A DNA stretch of 64,000 nt from Monoplex corrugatus (GCA_030674185.1 CM060315.1:94282558-94346557), one strand, 5' to 3'; positions 1-12,490 are shown, numbered from the stretch's first letter. Numbers and translations are program-made. The notes: generated from the letters alone by a model not told the origin.

Positions 1-1924
1 CACCCCAATAATATGAGCGCCCATGTGTCGGGCCATCTTAAAACAGACATAACTCACATTATGTCTTGATGGAATCTCCTGAAATTTTGCATACTATGTG
101 AATCAAATACAAAGCTATAGCTTCATTCTTTACAACCAAATGTTGTTAATACACAAGATTTTAAAATTTTGTATGCATGTACTGATTTAGTCTGAAACAG
201 TGTGATCCACAGATGACTTTGTATCATACTAGCACAGAAAGACATCCTTCTCAATAAATTAATGAAACTAAAATGTGTAACAGCAGAAGATACATGCCTG
301 GCAATGCAGTATATGACTTACAGCCATTTCTATACTCATTCCTAATGTTTATCAATAAGTTATTTTCATCAGTTATTTCGCAGTAACATGCATCTTCCCA
401 TATCCACAGACAAAAATATTTTCAATGTCTGGTCTATCTACTGAAAATCTCTCCGCTGCTTTTAAAACTGTCTCAATTTTTGTCTTCAGATTTAGCCCCT
501 GAGGTGATGATTAATCAGTGTTACTAATTTTTGAAACAAAAGCCATGTTCTCGTTCCGCGACTTATCACACTCAGTTCTCAACAGTTTTAACTGTAGAAG
601 TAGTTTTAAGTTTATTAGTGAGTGTCTGCTGTTGAAGTTTTGGTGGCAGTGATGGTTAATTTCATCCACAAAAAATCATCATTGCCTTGAAAGCAAACAG
701 AAATAAAATCCAAATTTTTTCTCAAGTATTTTGTTTAATTTGTGCCAGCTATTACTTTTGAGAGTAAAGTATTCTTATATTTTGCCATTAGAAAGGCTCA
801 TTGGACTTTGTGGAGCTATGTGTCCATGTTTGCCTGATGCTATATAGTGTTTGATAATGTGTGCGTGCATGCGTGCACGCATGTGTGATTGTGCAAAACC
901 GCTATTTGCTGTTTCTTTGCGATGGTAAACATTGTCAAATCTGATCTGATTGCCGACATGCACTCGCCGACCAACTTCCGGTTTGAATTTCTGGCCGAGT
1001 ATTAGTACAAATATTATGATTTCGATGTATTAAAACAAAATTCCATTGTATTCATTAAATACTAGCAATACAAACACCTTTGGAAAGCAGTCGCTTCACA
1101 CAGTTTTACTTCTACTAGTTCCAGGTGGCTTAAAAAAAACCCTTGGCAATAAAACATCAAACACAGATTTCTTTTAAAATCTTTTCATGAAAAATCAGTC
1201 GATGTTTACAATGTTTGTCCTTCAGTTTGACGATCACAGGCAGAAATTCGTTGACTGGACTTTCAGCGATTGCTTCGAAGGCCGCCATGATTTGAGGTTC
1301 CCATATGTTAAAATGGCAGATCACGGGTACTCGCCCTTTGGAGGCTCGCGCACATCCTGTAAACGTCACATCTCTAGTTCCGTACACAGTTGGATTCAGC
1401 AAAAAATAAGCTATTTACACATCCGCGGAAACAATCTGATTTATCAAGGAGGTCCTCAGATATTCTTCAAAGTTTGCCAATATTCCCGACCTTTAGAAGA
1501 CTAACAAACTAATAATCTTATAAAATAAATATTATACGGGAATGAAGGACAGGGTTTCGACTTGTCAACTGTACTAATTTGCATGAAGGTAGTTCTGTGT
1601 GACCCGTATAATTTAAGTTGCCTTTTACCGGTCATCCAAGCACTGCCGTGAGCCAGTCGCCATTACGTGACACGCAGTGAAACTTCGTCGGTCGGTGTGG
1701 TTTTTTTTGCGCAGATTTTCGTTGGGTGCATTTATAACAAAAACAAACAGCATCAGATCGATAGAGGAAAGACCATCTTTATCTTCATGATAACAACTTT
1801 GTCATTCATGTTCATCTGCAAGAATATTTGACTGATAAACATGTGCAATTTTTCCACTGACTGACACAATTACCGCATTGCTAAGGAGCGGCTGCCGGTA
1901 CCTAATCTATGTGTGTGTGTGCAG
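1..1924 (+). other. Upstream intron sequence of the vasculin-like gene, no exon seen
   Basis: This AT-rich stretch lies 5' of the first recognisable exon. I see no conserved coding segment in either strand; the short open frames around 1187-1504 lack splice context and family resemblance. An alternating purine-pyrimidine tract (about 858-886) is the only notable simple sequence. It is read as intron because the downstream exon opens with a phase that requires an upstream coding exon outside the window or unrecognised here. Confidence 0.5.
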
Positions 1925-2015
1925 GTTTCTGGTGTCTCTGGGTTGGAATCCACAGGATCAAACAGAACTGATCACAGAGGATGAAAAGCGAGAATTCCTG
2001 AGACTCTCGGATAAG
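1925..2015 (+). CDS. GPBP1: Penultimate coding exon of a vasculin (GPBP1/GPBP1L1)-like gene
   Basis: The exon is bounded by a TG-rich acceptor ending CAG at 1922-1924 and a GTAAGG donor at 2016. It begins with one base of a split codon and ends in phase 0. Its translation contains FLVSLGWNPQ, then ITEDEKREF. This matches the layout of the vasculin C terminus, where a leucine-rich segment ending in M/LGW is followed by an LTEDE-x-KEF motif. Vasculin is a nuclear GC-rich-promoter binding protein that activates transcription. Only the C-terminal end is in the window, so GPBP1 and GPBP1L1 cannot be separated. The identification rests on short motifs recalled from the family and is inference. Confidence 0.65.
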
Positions 2016-2025
2016 GTAAGGCTTT

Positions 2026-2028
<3 letters not shown>

Positions 2029-2064
<36 letters not shown>

Positions 2065-2210
2065 TGTGCGTGGGTGTGTGGTGCGTGCGTGCGTGCGTGG
2101 CACAGACAGCAGACAGACAGACAGCACTGACTGACTGACTGACTGACTGACTGACTGACTGACTGACTGATGACTGACTGACTGACTGACTGACTGACTG
2201 ACTGATTCAT
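2029..2210. repeat. (TG)n followed by (CTGA)n simple repeats
   Basis: A GT-dinucleotide run with GTGC interruptions occupies about 2029-2100. It is followed by CAGA and then CTGA tetranucleotide repeats to about 2208. The block sits directly 3' of the exon donor in the vasculin-like intron. Confidence 0.95.
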
Positions 2211-2594
2211 TGATTTGGTTCAGTTTTATGTCAGCACTCATCTCAGATGAGATGGCCATTTGTATGTCTCAAAATGTGTTAGATATGAAGATATTCAGTT
2301 AAAATTTCAAAACATTTTTGGACCCTTCCTAAATTTCCCCTTTTTTTTGAATTATTCAGTCCCACCCCTGAACTAAGGAAAACAAGGGAGTCCTCTTTCG
2401 CCATCACTATAGGACTGTCTTAAGTCTGATGCTTCATAAGAAATAACGCAGTGTGTTTCTTTACTCTGTCCTTCCCATATGTACTGAAACCAAACTTGTG
2501 TACGATTTGACCTCTGTACAGGCCCATGTGCTTGATTTTGAATCTGTAAGCTTGGTAAGTTATTGGAAGTCTTGTCTTTGAGAAAGGTAAGTCT

Positions 2595-3095
2595 GATCCA
2601 GATAATCATCATCATGTGCCCAGCTGCATGGCATTGGCGATCATGGCCTTCCATACGAGTCTGTCCCTTGTTGCTGCAAGTAGGTTACATCTCCCACCCT
2701 CTGTCCTCAGCCACCCTGCAAGTCTGTCCAATATATTTCCTTCCTGAGTCTGCCTGGTGATGTCTTTTCTTCCAGCTTTCCTGTTGTGACCAGATGCTCT
2801 AATTCCCCTTTCCTCATAAAATGTCCAATAAATGTTGCTTGTCTTTCCCTAATCTTCTTTACTAATGATCTTGTGTCTGCCTCCTTCAAGCTATCTCGTT
2901 TGTTTTCTTTGCTGTCCATGGAATCTCAACATTCTTCTTAGAAACCACATTTCAGTTGTCTCAATTTTGTTCCAACTTTGTGTGTTGACTGTCCACGCCT
3001 CACAACCTTACAACAGTATTGGTTGTATATAACACTTTGTGTGTTGACTGTCCACGCCTCACAACCTTACAACAGTATTGGTTGTATATAACACT
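2595..3095 (-). mobile_element. LINE (non-LTR retrotransposon) C-terminal fragment
   Basis: The minus-strand translation has the tail typical of endonuclease/reverse-transcriptase LINE proteins. An EAWTVNTQSWNKIE segment is followed by TTEMWFLRRMLR, a [20 protein letters not shown] segment, and a final His/Asp-rich stop region. Frames are broken in several places. The 3' end runs into a GATGAT-like tail near 2595-2610. The upstream part continues at 3796-4190 after an unrelated insertion. A second copy of the same LINE tail is at 40671-40915. The element is inactive. Confidence 0.8.
2975..3094. repeat. 59-bp tandem duplication inside the LINE fragment
   Basis: The segment starting ACTTTGTGTGTTGACTGTCC is present twice head to tail (about 2975-3033 and 3034-3092) with almost no divergence. 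This indicates a recent duplication after the LINE was inserted. Confidence 0.9.
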
Positions 3096-3795
3096 CATTT
3101 AATTACACATACTGTACCGTGGCTGACTGATGCAATAAGCGGCAGCGATTTGCCATTCCTGCCTCATAAACAATAAAGTCCGAAGGGACCATAACTCTGA
3201 GAGTATCCATGCCTTGCGCATGCGCATGTGCTCTTCCTCTTTTCTCGGCAGCCATCTTCCACCTCGCCTCGTACTCTTGAGCAGCTAAGTATTTTTCGAT
3301 TTCGCTACGCGATCGATCGATTCTCGTTGCTGTTTTTGTTTCTTGCCTAGGGAGACAACCCACCTATTACGGGCGTCAGATCGTTGATCCGCCCTGGTTG
3401 CCACCCTTCCTTCCCCGCAGCCTGCTGCTGCCCCCGCCCCAACCTCTGTCCCATTCCGGACAGAGCCTTGGCAAATGCCAAGCGGCCCCCAGCAGGCTGG
3501 CCCTTTGGGCACTGGGGAACCCCCGACCCACGGGACCATTACCCGCGGGCGTCAGACCATAGGTCCGCCCCGGCTGGTCATCACAACTCAACTACGGTTC
3601 TGTTGCCATGACCACGAGCCCTCAACTCAGCTGCGGCTCTGTTGACTTCTTGTCATTTTGCGGACTTCACACTGCCCCTCACGGTAATCGACTCGGCTGT
3701 GGCTCTGTCGATTCCGTACTCGCCCTCTCAGTACAGCTCAACCCCGGTTCAGCTGCTACTGTTTCATCCCCTATGGCTGAAGGGCGACACAGGAG
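3096..3795. other. GC-rich 0.7-kb insertion interrupting the LINE
   Basis: LINE-like coding resumes on both sides: a KTTFKEMKNVLTNKCL-type segment ends near 3796, and the YIQPILL/EAWTVN segment starts near 3094. The roughly 55 residues normally between them are missing and replaced by this GC-rich block. It contains a degenerate internal direct repeat (GGGCGTCAGA followed by GATCCGCC- or GGTCCGCC-like sequence near 3371 and 3548). I do not recognise its family. Open frames here look composition-driven. Confidence 0.5.
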
Positions 3796-4190
3796 GCATT
3801 TGTTGGTAAGAACGTTTTTCATCTCCTTGAATGTTGTTTTTACCTTGGCCAATTCTGCAGGCTGTTTCTGATGTGCATCTGCTGTCTGGTGAGATGACCG
3901 TTCTCAGATATTTAAATTTGTCAACCTGTCGCAATGTTGTGCCATTTGCTGTTATTTTGCGTGAGGGGATTTCTTATTTTTTACTGATTACCATGACTTC
4001 AGTCTTCTCGCTATTTAGCTCCAGCCCTTTATTTTTGCTTTCTATTTCTATTGTATTCACAAGAGTTTGACTTTTGTAGGTCTTTTTCTGCAATTAGCAC
4101 GGTATCGTTGCGTAACGAACGTTGATCATTTTTCCTCCAACCTTTCTGATCCAGATAATATATAACAGATATTTGCCAGTTTCACCATAG
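3796..4190 (-). mobile_element. LINE reverse-transcriptase fragment (YADD region)
   Basis: The minus strand reads a decayed RT palm. A broken RYA(x)DTVLIAEKD segment (the YADD box with a small deletion) is followed by LELNSEKTEVMVIS and VDKFKYL-TVISPDSRCTS. This is the order expected just upstream of the 2595-3095 fragment, so both belong to one LINE copy antisense to the vasculin-like gene. Stops and frameshifts show it is dead. The clade was not determined. Confidence 0.8.
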
Positions 4191-4248
4191 GTAAAGTGTG
4201 CTTTTCTGAAGATGTTTGTGTTGATATGTGTGTGCTTGTATTCCCCAG

Positions 4249-4395
4249 GTGAAGCAGGAGCAGCAGCGCAACGGTCGAACTCGTCTGCTGTCCAAGTCAT
4301 GGAGTCCCCAGCACCAGGCAGGAAATCCCCCACCCCCCGCTCCTGACGTGAATGAAACCCTGTCCTCTTCCGACTCCTCCGATGAAGACATGTGA
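4249..4395 (+). CDS. GPBP1: Terminal coding exon of the vasculin (GPBP1/GPBP1L1)-like gene
   Basis: The acceptor TTCCCCAG ends at 4248 and the exon is read in phase 0, continuing directly from the 1925-2015 exon. It encodes 48 residues starting VKQEQQRNGRTRLL and ending LSSSDSSDEDM before a TGA stop (4393-4395). The RNG-x(n)-LL stretch and the acidic Ser/Asp-rich last residues mirror the end of vertebrate vasculins, which finish with an S-S-S-E/D-T-S-D-D-D tail. The G+C-rich codon use contrasts with the surrounding AT-rich introns, supporting a real exon. The 2.2-kb intron before it contains the broken LINE. Confidence 0.7.
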   Translation: MKQEQQRNGRTRLLSKSWSPQHQAGNPPPPAPDVNETLSSSDSSDEDM

Positions 4396-5640
4396 AGACA
4401 AGGTGTCCAGGGGCCGCTACTGTCTCCTCCCTTCCGTTCTCCCTTCCTCCCCGACTTGCTGTGCTGGCTTGTGGTCCTTGTAGCCTGCCGTGTGTGGTTG
4501 TCCCGGCTTGGTGCACGTGCCTCACACTCTGTGGACTTGGTTTTTGCTGATGATACGCAACACGAGGTGAAGGTGGATAATGAGTGAAGAACTTTTTTTT
4601 TTTCTCCAACCAGTGGCAGCTTGTTTAGATGGTTGACTGTTCTCCTGTCTTCGATTCCACGCCTGTCACAGACTGGCGCCGACCACCCCGGGGGTTCTGG
4701 CCGCTCTCCAGTCAACACCGGCGCCCCCTGTGTCCGTTTTGATGGAACAACTGTCTGCTTCGGAAGGAACTGGCTCCGTCAACATTTCTTCCTTGCTACT
4801 GATGTGCGTGTCCAAATTTGGGTTGTGTTTTTCTTCTGTGTCTCCTACACCAGGAGCTGCGCGTAGCTTGGCTTTTTGGGCATGTAACTGCCCAGTGCTT
4901 TGAGAGGCAAAAGTCTTGCTTGGGGATTCTTTTTTTTTCTCAAATTCGGTTTGTTCGTTTGTGTGTGTGTGTGTATGAGATTTCTTTTTCGATGAAGAAA
5001 ATCAACGAGTAGATGTGTGTGTGTGGTCTGTGAACCTGAACTGAGGACTGTGCTTGGGCATAGAGCAATTGCTTCATATATTCCATGCGTGTGTGGGGGC
5101 TGTGGGAGCCAGCCCCCTGTCGGCATCATACAACACTGGCAGCGTTCCATAGCTGGGCGTCTTGTGGCTGTCTTTGCACACTGGGGCCCGGGTCTCCTCA
5201 ACCCACTGACCCCGCAAATCATCGTCATCATCACTGCAGCCACGCCTGGATCTGGCAACATGTGTTTTGGGTGTGTTTTTATTTTTTCTTGTGGAGCTGT
5301 ATTAATTTCTTCATAACGGAACTGGTTTTTTTATTTTGTGAAATGATCTTTTGACATCCTGTTGTGGTTTGTGTTACTTAGTGTGTGTAGTTTGGTGGAA
5401 GGAACATTTTCCTCTTTTAAAAAAAATTGTTTATATTTTTATCCCTGTTCGTTGGTGGTATTGGATCTTTGGTTTCTGTCTCGCCTTTCAGATGTATGTA
5501 TGGTTTTCTGTTAGGTTCTGGTTTGTGTCTGAATTTGTAGGACGTGTCTTTTTGCCATATCATTGAGTTGTGTGTTTGACAGATTGCTCACAGCAAGTTT
5601 TACTTTATTGTTTTGTGTGTTCCTGAACAAGAGTTAAAAA
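4396..5640 (+). other. Probable 3' UTR of the vasculin-like gene
   Basis: This is the sequence after the stop codon, with T-rich and TG-rich tracts and no convincing coding frame. I could not find a clear AATAAA-type signal, so the 3' end is not defined. Confidence 0.4.
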
Positions 5641-7337
5641 CTTGAACCCATTTTTTTTAAAACCATGATTACAGGGTTAAGAGTGAAGTATATGAACGTG
5701 GCATTTTTAACATGTTTTGGAGGTTGAGGAAAACTGCACAATGATTTGAGTTCCATATGAACTAGGGGGAAAACGGTCGCTGACCTTTTGCTCAGAACCT
5801 TTCTGGAGCAGTGGTTGTGATCATCCTGTCTGTTGATTTGCGTCCATTCAGTTTTCTCTGGTCTTCTCCATATGCAAGGGTTTACAGAGTTTGCTGTGTA
5901 TTTGATAATATTTGCTGGGCCCAGTGTAAATCAAATCAAACTGCATACTCTTGTCATTCACTAGCGGTCACTTGAGTGACAGAACAGCGTAAAGGCGCAG
6001 CAGAGCATGTGCATACTTAAGGGGGAAGGGTGGCGGGAGGGGGTATAACTGCTGGACAACAGGTTATGCTAGACTTGCAGAAGAAAGATGTTGAATATGT
6101 GGACAAGACAGAGGAAGTCTGCTCCAGCTGTATGGACCAGACACAGAAAATGAACAGCAAGCAGCTGTAGAACATCAGTATTGAGAAATGTGTGAACAGA
6201 TGGTATCGTAAGGAGAATGGAGAAGTTGGAGACAGAAGTGAATGTTTGGAGGGGATGGCAATGATGGGTAGGTGTCTATCCAGAGCCCTCAACACGCCAG
6301 ATACATTGTAGCACGTACTGACTTTGTATGTTTCTTTGGGCAACATGCAAGTGATGAAGGGACCGAAAGAAGGCAGTGACAATATGTTTGTTTTTTTGTT
6401 TTACTGAGGAAAAGACCTGCACAATTCTGCAGGCAGTTGACAGAATATGCAAGCTAGCCAGAGTGAACATTTACAGTGATCGATACAAGACAAGACAAAG
6501 TTATGAGTTTAAATATTACTTAAGTTGAAAGATTTCAACTAAGAAAGATTATATAATTGACAGTAACTGACAGATATATGCAGGAAGAAGGCAAGAAACC
6601 ACCATTTATAGGCATTTCATGTGTGCTGGGTCATTACCATTAACCCTTTGACTGATGAGGGAATTACCCAGCTGCTGCTGGCTCTCTGCCAGGACATTTT
6701 CAGTAAAAATGGGAATAGATCAACAAAGCATTGTACAGGCCACATTTTTTGTTAAAAGTATATAAACCATGTTTTTCTGAAAAGGAAACGGAATGAGCTT
6801 TCCATCGTACTCTGATTCTGCCCTCTTGTCAATTTGTAGTACTTTGAGTGGGGTGGTGATCACCAGTTGTGTCATGATGACCATTGCTGTGTGGTGTGTT
6901 ACCGAGTGCTGTATGACCTGACGCTGGTGTCATCAGTAATCACAGGTTTCTGTCAGGGTTGCCTCCCTCTTACCTTCTGGTCAAAACATCTGCCTTGGAA
7001 GCACATGGAGGGGTTGTTCATTGGAGATCCCCTCCCCCCAGCCCACCCCCAGGATACACGTTTTCATATGGCATGTACTTCATGCAGACCTGTTTGACTC
7101 CGCCAGGCCTGCTCAGAGCACAAGTCTCCGGCTGACATAGCTGTAGGGGCTGGCAGGGCACGCAAGCTGTCAAACCACGCCAAGTAGTTGTGCATCGTTG
7201 TGACAGTGTCGCGGTGTTTTGAGACATGTATCCTTGTCCATATCTAACAGGTCTTCACACATGTTGGCCTTGTCATCAAAAGTTAGTTCCTACAGCATCT
7301 GAAGCACTTGTTCTGCTGATCAGAGTTATAACATTGT
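5641..7337. other. Intergenic, nothing recognised
   Basis: There are no coding exons, RNA genes or clear repeat families here. Short open frames (for example near 6017-6470 and 6867-7227) have no family resemblance or splice context. Confidence 0.6.
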
Positions 7338-7645
7338 GTCCCCTTTCTTCCTGAGCTGTGCCCAGCCACTTTGTTGTCTGCTCACATGGTTCCCTGACTG
7401 CCAGGCAGTCTGTCAGTGCTTCATGTCACAGACAACGGCATACATATCAAGATGGTAATCAAGTTTGTTCATGACAGAGACCTTTGCCAAAAGGATTGGT
7501 CAACAGTTCCAATGTCCCCCCCCCCCCCCCCCCCCCCCCATCCCCCTTCTTCCTGAACTTGGCTCAACCGATTTTTCTGCTCATGTGGTTCTGTGATTGG
7601 CCAGGTGGTCTGTCAGTACTTCATGTCACAGACAACAGCTCGCAT
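7338..7645. repeat. Diverged ~100-bp direct duplication around a poly-C tract
   Basis: A segment beginning TCCCCTTTCTTCCTGAG and ending ATGTCACAGACAAC (about 7338-7436) recurs at about 7542-7640 with many substitutions, a period of about 204 bp. The two copies flank a run of C at about 7518-7539. Confidence 0.75.
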
Positions 7646-7869
7646 CACATCAGATAAAAACAAAGGAAGAAAAACATAGGCTAGGTAGGACCTCAGGACC
7701 TGGCCAGCTCATGGGTTTATGCGCAGGCTTTAGGCATGCGCCATGATCGTTCTGGATCTTCTCCATCACATAGCACCTGTGACTTTAGTGCATATGGAAT
7801 TCATTCTGAATGCGGAGACGTGATTTTGAGAAACTGAAACTGAAACTGTGGGCAGCGAACAGGCCATCT

Positions 7870-10505
7870 TGCCTCATTAGATGGAGACTGGCTTGAAGGG
7901 ACTACTGACTGGTAGGTTGTGGGTTTGAGCGCCCCACCAACATTGTTAGGTTATTTGGCCCACACTGGCTTGAAGGGACTACTGACAGTTAGGCTGTGAG
8001 TTTGAACACCCCACCAACATTATTAGGTTATTTGGCCCACACTGGCTTGAAGGGACTACAGACGGGGTAGGCGGAGTTTGAACACCCCACCAACATTATT
8101 AGGTTATTTGGCCCACACTGGCTTGAAGGGACTACAGACGGGTAGGCTGTGAGTTTGAACATCCCACCAACATTATTAGGTTATTTGGCCCACACTGGCT
8201 TGAAGGGACTACTAACTGGTAGGCTGTGGGTTTGAGCACCCCACCAACATTGTGAGGTTATTTGGCCCACACTGGCTTGAAGGGACAATTGACTGGTAGT
8301 TGTGGGTTTGAGCACCCCACCAACATTATTAGGTTATTTGGCCCACACTGGCTTGAAGGGACTACTGATTGGAAGGCTGTGGGTTTGAGCACCCCACCAA
8401 CATTGTGAGGTTATTTGGCCCACACTGGCTTGAAGGGACTACTAACTGGTAGGCTGTGGGTTTGAACACCCCACCAACATTGTGAGGTTATTTGGCCCAC
8501 ACTGGGTTGAAGGGACTACTGACTGGTAGGCTGTGGGTTTGAGCACCCCACCAACATTGTGAGGTTATTTGGCCCACACTGGCTTGAAGGGACAATTGAC
8601 TGGTAGTTGTGGGTTTGAGCACCCCACCAACATTATTAGGTTATTTGGCCCACACTGGCTTGAAGGGACTACTGACAGGTAGGCTGTGGGTTTGAGCACC
8701 CCACCAACATTGTTAGGTTATTTGGCCCACACTGGCTTGAAGGGACTACTGATTGGAAGGCTGTGGGTTTGAGCACCCCACCAATATTGTTAGGTTATTT
8801 GGCCCACACTGGCTTGAAGGGACTATCGACTGGTAGGCTGTGGGTTTGAGCACCTTACCAACATTGTGAGGTTACTTGGCCCACACTGGCTTGAAGGGAC
8901 TACTAACTGGTAGGCTGTGGGTTTGAGCACCCCACCAATATTGTGAGGTTATTTGGCCCACACTGGCTTGAAGGGACTACTAACTGGTAGGCTGTGGGTT
9001 TGAGCACCTTACCAACATTGTGAGGTTATTTGGCCCACACTGGCTTGAAGGGACTACTAACTGGTAGGCTGTGGGTTTGAGCACCCCACCAACATTGTTA
9101 GGTTATTTGGCCCACACTGGCTTGAAGGGACTACTGACAGGTAGGCTGTGGGTTTGAGCACCCCACCAACATTATTAGGTTATTTGGCCCACACTGGCTT
9201 GAAGGGACTACTGACTGGTAGGCTGTGGGTTTGAACACCCCACCAATATTGTGAGGTTACTTGGCCCACACTGGCTTGAAGGGACTACTGACTGGTAGGC
9301 TGTGGGTTTGAACACCCCACCAATATTGTGAGGTTATTTGGCTCACACTGGCTTGAAGGGACTACTGACTGGTAGGCTGTGAGTTTGAACATCCCACCAA
9401 CATTATTAGGTTATTTGGCCCACACTGGCTTGAAGGGACTACAGACGGGTAGGCTGTGAGTTTGAACATCCCACCAACATTATTAGGTTATTTGGCCCAC
9501 ACTGGCTTGAAGGGACTACTAACTGGTAGGCTGTGGGTTTGAACATCCCACCAACATTGTGAGGTTATTTGGCCCACACTGGGTTGAAGGGACTACTGAC
9601 TGGTAGGCTGTGGGTTTGAGCACCCCACCAACATTGTGAGGTTATTTGGCCCACACTGGCTTGAAGGGACAATTGACTGGTAGTTGTGGGTTTGAGCACC
9701 CCACCAACATTATTAGGTTATTTGGCCCACACTGGCTTGAAGGGACTACTGACAGGTAGGCTGTGGGTTTGAGCACCCCACCAACATTGTTAGGTTATTT
9801 GGCCCACACTGGCTTGAAGGGACTACTGATTGGAAGGCTGTGGGTTTGAGCACCCCACCAATATTGTTAGGTTATTTGGCCCACACTGGCTTGAAGGGAC
9901 TATCGACTGGTAGGCTGTGGGTTTGAGCACCTTACCAACATTGTGAGGTTACTTGGCCCACACTGGCTTGAAGGGACTACTAACTGGTAGGCTGTGGGTT
10001 TGAGCACCCCACCAATATTGTGAGGTTATTTGGCCCACACTGGCTTGAAGGGACTACTAACTGGTAGGCTGTGGGTTTGAGCACCTTACCAACATTGTGA
10101 GGTTATTTGGCCCACACTGGCTTGAAGGGACTACTAACTGGTAGGCTGTGGGTTTGAGCACCCCACCAACATTGTTAGGTTATTTGGCCCACACTGGCTT
10201 GAAGGGACTACTGACAGGTAGGCTGTGGGTTTGAGCACCCCACCAACATTATTAGGTTATTTGGCCCACACTGGCTTGAAGGGACTACTGACTGGTAGGC
10301 TGTGGGTTTGAACACCCCACCAATATTGTGAGGTTACTTGGCCCACACTGGCTTGAAGGGACTACTGACTGGTAGGCTGTGGGTTTGAACACCCCACCAA
10401 TATTGTGAGGTTATTTGGCTCACACTGGCTTGAAGGGACTACTGACTGGTAGGCTGTGGGTTTGAGCACCCCACCAATATTGTGAGGTTATTTGGCTCAC
10501 ACTGG
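7870..10505. repeat. 77-bp minisatellite, about 34 copies
   Basis: The unit starts GGCTTGAAGGGACTACTGAC and ends TTATTTGGCCCACACT, about 77 bp. Each unit contains GGGTTTGAGCACC, which resembles a tRNA-type B box. The array abuts a dispersed-repeat body at 10506 and appears to be an expansion of that family's tRNA-like head. A higher-order duplication of about 955 bp (8420-9375 and 9497-10452) has an offset of 1,077 bp, i.e. 14 units. Confidence 0.95.
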
Positions 10506-11240
10506 CTCATGCCCAAAGTGGAGCATGCTATGGGCTTGTTTAGGAAGACTGGGACCACTCGGTCGAGTCTCGGTCACTTTATGAATGTGTCATTGAAAGT
10601 TGCTCAAAATTTCTGACCAACAGTGCAGGTGTCTGCATCACTTGGGCCTGGCTGATGCCAGCATACGTTATGACAGTAAGCATATTGGAGTACACCTTTG
10701 CCATACAGTCTCTATAGTGGGTGTTACTCTGTAACATTGCTGTCATTATCATGAAATCATCAGTTGTCACAGAATCATGAAAATTGCCCCAGATTCTGTG
10801 GATTCTTCATGCTCTGATCTTGTGAACACCTTGCTTTCACTTTCTTCTCTCTTCCGTGCGTCAGGTAAAATCAGGTTGGAACCTTTTGTGTTAATTGCTT
10901 GTGGCATGTTGATGGGCTCATTGGAGGAGTCTCTCACTTGGTCTGGCTTCATGACAAAATGGTCTGCCAGTTGTCAGTAGGTGGCTTGCTGGGTAGTGTC
11001 CTTACTAAGTTAGAATAAGCTCTGTTCATCTGAAATGGTCCAGCAGCAGTGTAGGGTCTCCTGTGGGGGGTGGCCACATGGCAGCTTGAGATCACAGGCT
11101 ACCATGGGCTTCCTGGCATTAGGACTTTGTGTGGATGTGGGCTTGGCAGTATGTTGTGGAATAGCAATGAGTGGCATGGGTTCAGCCTCACTGAGGCAGT
11201 GCACAAGTTTTAACATGAAATGGATCGTGATGGAGTAGAT
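10506..11240 (+). mobile_element. Dispersed tRNA-headed repeat, copy 1 (body)
   Basis: This is the body of a repeat also present at 13560-14229 (inverted), 16350-17165 and 25838-26260. Shared landmarks in order are a GGAAGACTGGGACCAC-like block, GGTCxAGTCTCGxxCACTTTA, GCAGGTGTCTG, GGGCCTGGxTGATGCCAG and ATGACAGTAAGC. Further on it shares an AGCAGCAGTGxAGGGTCT block and ATGAGTGGCATGGG with the 16350 copy. The head region is the 77-bp array to its left. Confidence 0.75.
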
Positions 11241-12490
11241 TATATGGACTGAATTGAATATGACCAGTTTGAGATCTTGTCCAGTTTTTAAAACCACCAA
11301 CATGACGCACTGAGACTGGTATTATAGTCGAACAAGTAACTACAGATCATGAAGTAAAATATAGATATACTGTTCTTGGTCTGCTTGTACCTAATTGTCG
11401 TGGAAGGTGAAGCAATGTCAGACTCCATTTTTTCCTTCATTTTTCCATGCAGTCGTCCAGGTCACAGACATTAATTAAGCGTTCTTAAAACCAAATGTGG
11501 GAAAATGGGAGTGGGCATGTTAAAAAGATTAAACCCTATAGATCTTTTGTTTGTTCTTTTGCTTTGTATCATTTCTCTTTGCACAATATGTGGGACTGAT
11601 CTTATCCCTTGTTATTTTTTGTTACTTTCTCTCCCCATGGCTCTACAGAAATATTGTGTGCATAATGTTTAAACGGAACCGTTCATTTTGGCCTCTCAAA
11701 AACGGGGAGCAGGAATTTATGCAGGATTGGAATGGATAATTCAAGATGATTGTCCATACATGTCAGAAAACCCAGCAGTGGGGGATAAAATGAATATCTG
11801 TATGTTTGTGTTATCAAGGTCGAGGTCTTCATTCTGTGAGCACACAAAGACTTACAATGCCTACATATACATGTGTACTTGGTTAGAGATTATGCTGATG
11901 ATGAAACGCGGCACAAGTGTATTATTCCATGGACATCTCATTCGCTCGGAACCCTCGGATTTTGGAGACTGCATCGCTACATGTGTTTTGTTTTCTTTCA
12001 GAATGTTTGTGCTTCATTTTTTTTCTAACTTGCTGCTTGTGTTGACAAAGACTGAAATGAGGATTGCTGGACTTGATCTGACCCGGGAGAACCTCCAGTT
12101 GTGCGCCGACAGCGACAGAGAAAGACGATGGAGGGATTTTATCAGCGATCAGCTGCCCTGGACTTTTGCCTCCAGCGTCAAGGAGGACGATGATGCCACA
12201 ATTTGTTTGAATTGATCTAACTTGCAGAAACTGTTTTAACACGTGAACAGACATTACAGAGGATAAAACAAAAAATCACTATATTTTGCTTAGCATTTAT
12301 GAATAATCCAGGCAGTGTCTGTCCAGAACGTCATTGCAGATTAAAGAAAAGTGCATTTTGAAGTGACTGTTACTGCCATCCTGTTCTTGGGAACACGCTG
12401 ATCATGCTTCTAATTTTTTTTTTCAATGTATCAGGACAAAAAAGGACTTGTATAATGTGGATCACTGTCAACTATTTCTGTAAGGTGAAG
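11241..12490. other. Intergenic, no gene assigned
   Basis: This is AT-rich sequence. A G+C-richer block at about 12055-12215 has a plus-strand frame (GLDLTRENLQLCADSDRERR...) that looks slightly protein-like and follows a TTTCTTTCAG acceptor-like site. I cannot place it in a family and do not call it a gene. A poly-C run follows at about 12520-12543. Confidence 0.4.

Noticed and set aside
3384..3871. GC-rich frames as an exon of the vasculin-like gene
   Set aside because: They lie inside an insertion within an antisense LINE, and the flanking exons join in phase 0 without them.
11688..12215. 175-codon plus-strand frame as a gene
   Set aside because: Only its last ~50 codons look protein-like. 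It matches no family I know, and the 5' part is low-quality AT-rich sequence.
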